DNA of 64,000 bases from AP-15 sp963789025 (GTDB lineage: Bacteria > Pseudomonadota > Alphaproteobacteria > ATCC43930 > CGMCC-115725). A program made the position numbers and the translations under genes. Shown piece after piece: positions 61,609-64,000 of the stretch (positions are counted from its first letter, which is position 1; every line of letters starts with the position of its first letter). The notes beneath the pieces are model-generated. The model did not search any database and had not been told where the DNA came from. It saw only the letters and a program-made list of their open reading frames with translations. The DNA lies in contig CAWBIT010000008.1 of NCBI GenBank assembly GCA_963789025.1, forward strand, positions 310,001-374,000, given 5' to 3'.

Positions 61609-64000
61609 ATGTTCGGGAAGAGACTTCGACCACGTCCGATGACCGACCTCGTCTTTGCCAACCCGCCCGGAGAGATGGCACGACGGATCAGCGAGATGGA
61701 CTGGTCGGCGACCCCGCTCGGCAGCAGCGCGGCTTGGCCGCAAAGTCTGAAGCTCAGCATCGCGATGATCCTCGCTTCGGGGTTTCCGATGGCGATCCGA
61801 TGGGGGCCCGAACTGGTCCTCATTTACAACGACGCCTATCGGCCCATTCTGCGCGAGAAGCACCCGGAGGCATTGGGCCGCTCGTTGCGCGAGGTCTGGT
61901 GGGAAATCTACCCCGAGCTCGGGCATTTGAACGAGGCAATCCTGCGCGGCGAGCGCGAAGCCTTCTTTGCCGAGGATCACCCGTGGACCGTTCGCCGCCA
62001 GGGCGGGCTCGTCGAGGATGCTCGGTTTACCCTCAGCTACAGCCCGATCCCGGACGAAGCGGCGCCGAACGGGATCGGCGGCGTTCTTACGACCTGCATC
62101 GAAACGACCGAGCGCGGCCGCAAAGAAGAGGCATTGCGCGTTCTGAACGAAAGTCTGGAGACAGAAATTGCCGAGCGCATCCGAGAACGCGATCGGATTT
62201 GGGATGTCTCTGAAGACCTGCTCGGCGTTTCCAATTTCGACGGGTATTTCACCAGCGTCAATCCGGCCTGGACCGCCCTCCTCGGCTGGAGTGAGGACGA
62301 GATCAAGAGGATGCATGTCAGCGAGCTGCGGCATCCCGACGACGCGGAGCATTCCATGGCCGGTCGCAGGCGGCTCGCCGAGGGTATTCCAACCGTCCGG
62401 ATGGAGAACCGCTTTCGCCACAAGGACGGCTCGTGGCGTTGGATTTACTGGACGATGACGGCAGAGAACGGAGCGATCTATTTGATCGGCCGTCACGTCA
62501 CCGCCGAGAAGCTGGCCGCGGAGGCGTTACGCGAAAGCGAGCGGCAGTTCCGATTGTTCTCAGAAGCCGCGACCGATCACGCACTGATCAAACTCGATGC
62601 GGGCGGCGTGGTGTCGGGCTGGAATGCCGGAGCGCAGCGCATAGAGGGTTATGCCGAACCGGAAATTGTCGGCCACCATTTCTCGCGTTTCTATACGGCG
62701 GCGGATCGGGCGGCCGGTGCTCCCGAACGCGCTCTCGCGGCAGCCGCGACCACGGGAACTTATGAACATGACGGCTGGCGCGTTCGCAAGAATGGATCTT
62801 TGTTTTTGGCGGCTGTGGTGATCGACGCCATCCGCGACGAGGAAGGCAAACTCATAGGGTTCGCGAATATCATGCGCGACGTGACCGAGCGCCATGAAGC
62901 ACGGGCGAAACTGCAGCGCGCACAAGAGCGGCTCGCCCAGTCGCAAAAGATGGAGGCGCTGGGACAGCTGACCGGCGGCATAGCGCACGACTTCAATAAT
63001 ATGCTGATGGTTGTAAGCGGCAACGCGCAGATACTCAAAAGCCGCCTTCGTGATCCGAAACACCTGCGCCTGGCGGAGGCGATCGAGCTCGCGGCGGCGC
63101 GCGGCGAAAATCTCACTCGCCAGCTTCTCGCCTTCTCTCGCCGCCAAGCCCTGAACCCGATCGTCATCAGCTTGCGCCAGCGCCTCGCAGAGATCCGCGA
63201 TCTGATTGCCAGTTCAACGCGCCGTGATATCACGCTGGTCATCGACATTCCGCGCAACATCTGGCCAGTCGCAGTCGATATTCATGAACTGGAGCTTGCG
63301 CTGATCAACCTGGTCGTCAACGCCCGGGACGCGATGCCCAGTGGCGGGACGATTACGATCGCGGCGAAAAATCTCAGGCTACAGTCTGAGGACACGCCGG
63401 ATGGCCTTTGCGGAGAATTCGTCGCTCTGACGGTGACTGATACCGGGTGCGGGATAGAAGCAGACATCCTGCCAAAGGTGTTTGAGCCGTTTTTCACGAC
63501 CAAGCAGCTCGACAAAGGTACCGGGTTGGGACTGTCGCAGGTCTATGGCCTGACCCGCCAGTCTGGTGGGACCGTGACGATCGCCAGCCAATTGGGGAAT
63601 GGCACGAGCGTTACCATGTTTTTGCCGCGCACCCATCGTCCCCTCAGCGAAGCCTCGACCGCTGCTGCGGAGCCGCCTCGAGGAGGCGAAACCGTCTTGT
63701 TGGTCGAGGATGACCTCGAGGTGCAGGAAACCGTGGGCATCTTGCTGGATCAGCTTGGCTACCGCGTCCTTTCCGTCCAATCCGCGGATGGCGCATTGCA
63801 ACTGCTCGCGTCGGGCGAGCCTGTCGATCTGGTGTTCACCGATATCATCATGCCGGGCGAGCTCGACGGCATGGCGCTCGCGCGACAGGTCAAGAAGGAA
63901 TACCCCGACATTGCCGTTTTGCTGACAAGTGGTTATGCAAAGGCCGTAAATACTCTCGATGCCAATTTCCCTATCTTGCGCAAGCCCTATCAGCTCGCGA
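61609..64000 (+). CDS. PAS-domain hybrid histidine kinase (right end cut by window)
   Basis: At least 797 residues, open to the window edge. Residues about 15-165 form a sensor region beginning MDWSATPLG, as in PAS4/GAF-type kinases with WGPELVLIYND. Two PAS domains follow (about 190-305, SEDLLGVSNFDGYFTSVNP; about 310-430, WNAGAQRIEGYAEPEI). The dimerisation helix GGIAHDFNNML holds His460. The ATPase domain has NLVVNARDAMPSGG, DTGCGI, FEPFFTTK and GTGLGLSQ. A receiver starts at VLLVEDD with phospho-acceptor Asp745 (TDIIMPG) and the conserved Lys in LRKPYQL just before the edge. ATG 61609 is chosen; ATG 61639 is also in frame. No membrane helix, so a cytoplasmic redox/light-type sensor is likely. 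Confidence 0.88.
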   Translation, partial: MFGKRLRPRPMTDLVFANPPGEMARRISEMDWSATPLGSSAAWPQSLKLSIAMILASGFPMAIRWGPELVLIYNDAYRPILREKHPEALGRSLREVWWEIYPELGHLNEAILRGEREAFFAEDHPWTVRRQGGLVEDARFTLSYSPIPDEAAPNGIGGVLTTCIETTERGRKEEALRVLNESLETEIAERIRERDRIWDVSEDLLGVSNFDGYFTSVNPAWTALLGWSEDEIKRMHVSELRHPDDAEHSMAGRRRLAEGIPTVRMENRFRHKDGSWRWIYWTMTAENGAIYLIGRHVTAEKLAAEALRESERQFRLFSEAATDHALIKLDAGGVVSGWNAGAQRIEGYAEPEIVGHHFSRFYTAADRAAGAPERALAAAATTGTYEHDGWRVRKNGSLFLAAVVIDAIRDEEGKLIGFANIMRDVTERHEARAKLQRAQERLAQSQKMEALGQLTGGIAHDFNNMLMVVSGNAQILKSRLRDPKHLRLAEAIELAAARGENLTRQLLAFSRRQALNPIVISLRQRLAEIRDLIASSTRRDITLVIDIPRNIWPVAVDIHELELALINLVVNARDAMPSGGTITIAAKNLRLQSEDTPDGLCGEFVALTVTDTGCGIEADILPKVFEPFFTTKQLDKGTGLGLSQVYGLTRQSGGTVTIASQLGNGTSVTMFLPRTHRPLSEASTAAAEPPRGGETVLLVEDDLEVQETVGILLDQLGYRVLSVQSADGALQLLASGEPVDLVFTDIIMPGELDGMALARQVKKEYPDIAVLLTSGYAKAVNTLDANFPILRKPYQLA

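Noticed and set aside
60297..62213. 638-codon open frame on the plus strand
   Set aside because: It lies antisense to the amidohydrolase and then out of frame inside the kinase gene; its translation is Arg/Gly/Asp-rich shadow text without motifs.
1..64000. CRISPR arrays, rRNA or tRNA genes, complete insertion sequences
   Set aside because: No regularly spaced repeats, no cloverleaf or rRNA-like text and no transposase motif were recognised by eye; small RNA genes could still be missed.

Overview
The window is high-GC DNA from a proteobacterial chromosome, most likely an alphaproteobacterium of the Hyphomicrobiales (Bradyrhizobium/Rhodoplanes-like). The evidence is the codon usage, an alphaproteobacterial type Tad pilus locus (flp-cpaA-cpaB-cpaE-cpaF-tadB-tadC-tadE/G), a DUF5681 protein, BTAD/TolB/TPR regulators and palindromic repeats of the GTCATTGCGAG and CCCGCGAAAGCGGG kinds. 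No rRNA, tRNA, CRISPR array or complete insertion sequence was seen. Two genes are cut by the window edges: a MATE transporter on the left and a hybrid histidine kinase on the right.

Layout. 0-2.4 kb: MATE exporter end and a sulfide:quinone oxidoreductase. 2.5-11 kb: a surface-glycan block with a GDP-mannose enzyme (ManC type), a polysaccharide deacetylase, a GT4 glycosyltransferase and two tandem asparagine-synthetase-family genes; the second resembles the amidotransferase of exosortase/EPS clusters. 11-18 kb: accessory and decayed material (coiled-coil/winged-helix protein, two gene remnants joined head to head, a tiny glycine-rich lipoprotein), then a Baeyer-Villiger-type monooxygenase, UppP, a DOPA-dioxygenase-family protein, a cyclase fragment and an autotransporter-barrel protein. 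18.2-22.6 kb: one very large DUF4062-STAND ATPase-TPR protein, the best candidate for an undescribed sensing or defence system. 22.7-30.9 kb: metabolic and transport genes (class III cyclase, SRPBCC protein, SMP-30 lactonase, Zn alcohol dehydrogenase, two MFS transporters, aldo/keto reductase).

31-49.5 kb: a QueC-like PP-loop enzyme and two BTAD/TolB/TPR-family genes precede the Tad pilus operon. The operon is followed by a hybrid histidine kinase and a third BTAD/TolB/TPR gene, so regulators bracket the pilus genes. No secretin gene (cpaC/rcpA) is present between cpaB and cpaE. 49.5-52.6 kb: DUF4142 protein, class-I-amidotransferase-like hydrolase, thioesterase, tRNA adenosine deaminase and enoyl-CoA hydratase. 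52.6-59.6 kb: a DUF5681 protein and a second glycan block with two GT2 enzymes, a decayed GT2 copy, an ATP-grasp protein fused to a low-molecular-weight phosphatase domain, and a deacetylase relic. 59.8-64 kb: a palindromic element, an enoyl-CoA hydratase relic, an amidohydrolase and a PAS hybrid histidine kinase.

A recurring theme is partial duplication. Fragments of a cyclase and an enoyl-CoA hydratase, and damaged relatives of the deacetylase and a GT2, all lie in the same window as an intact relative. All function calls rest on reading the translated sequence and on remembered family motifs; no database search was run.
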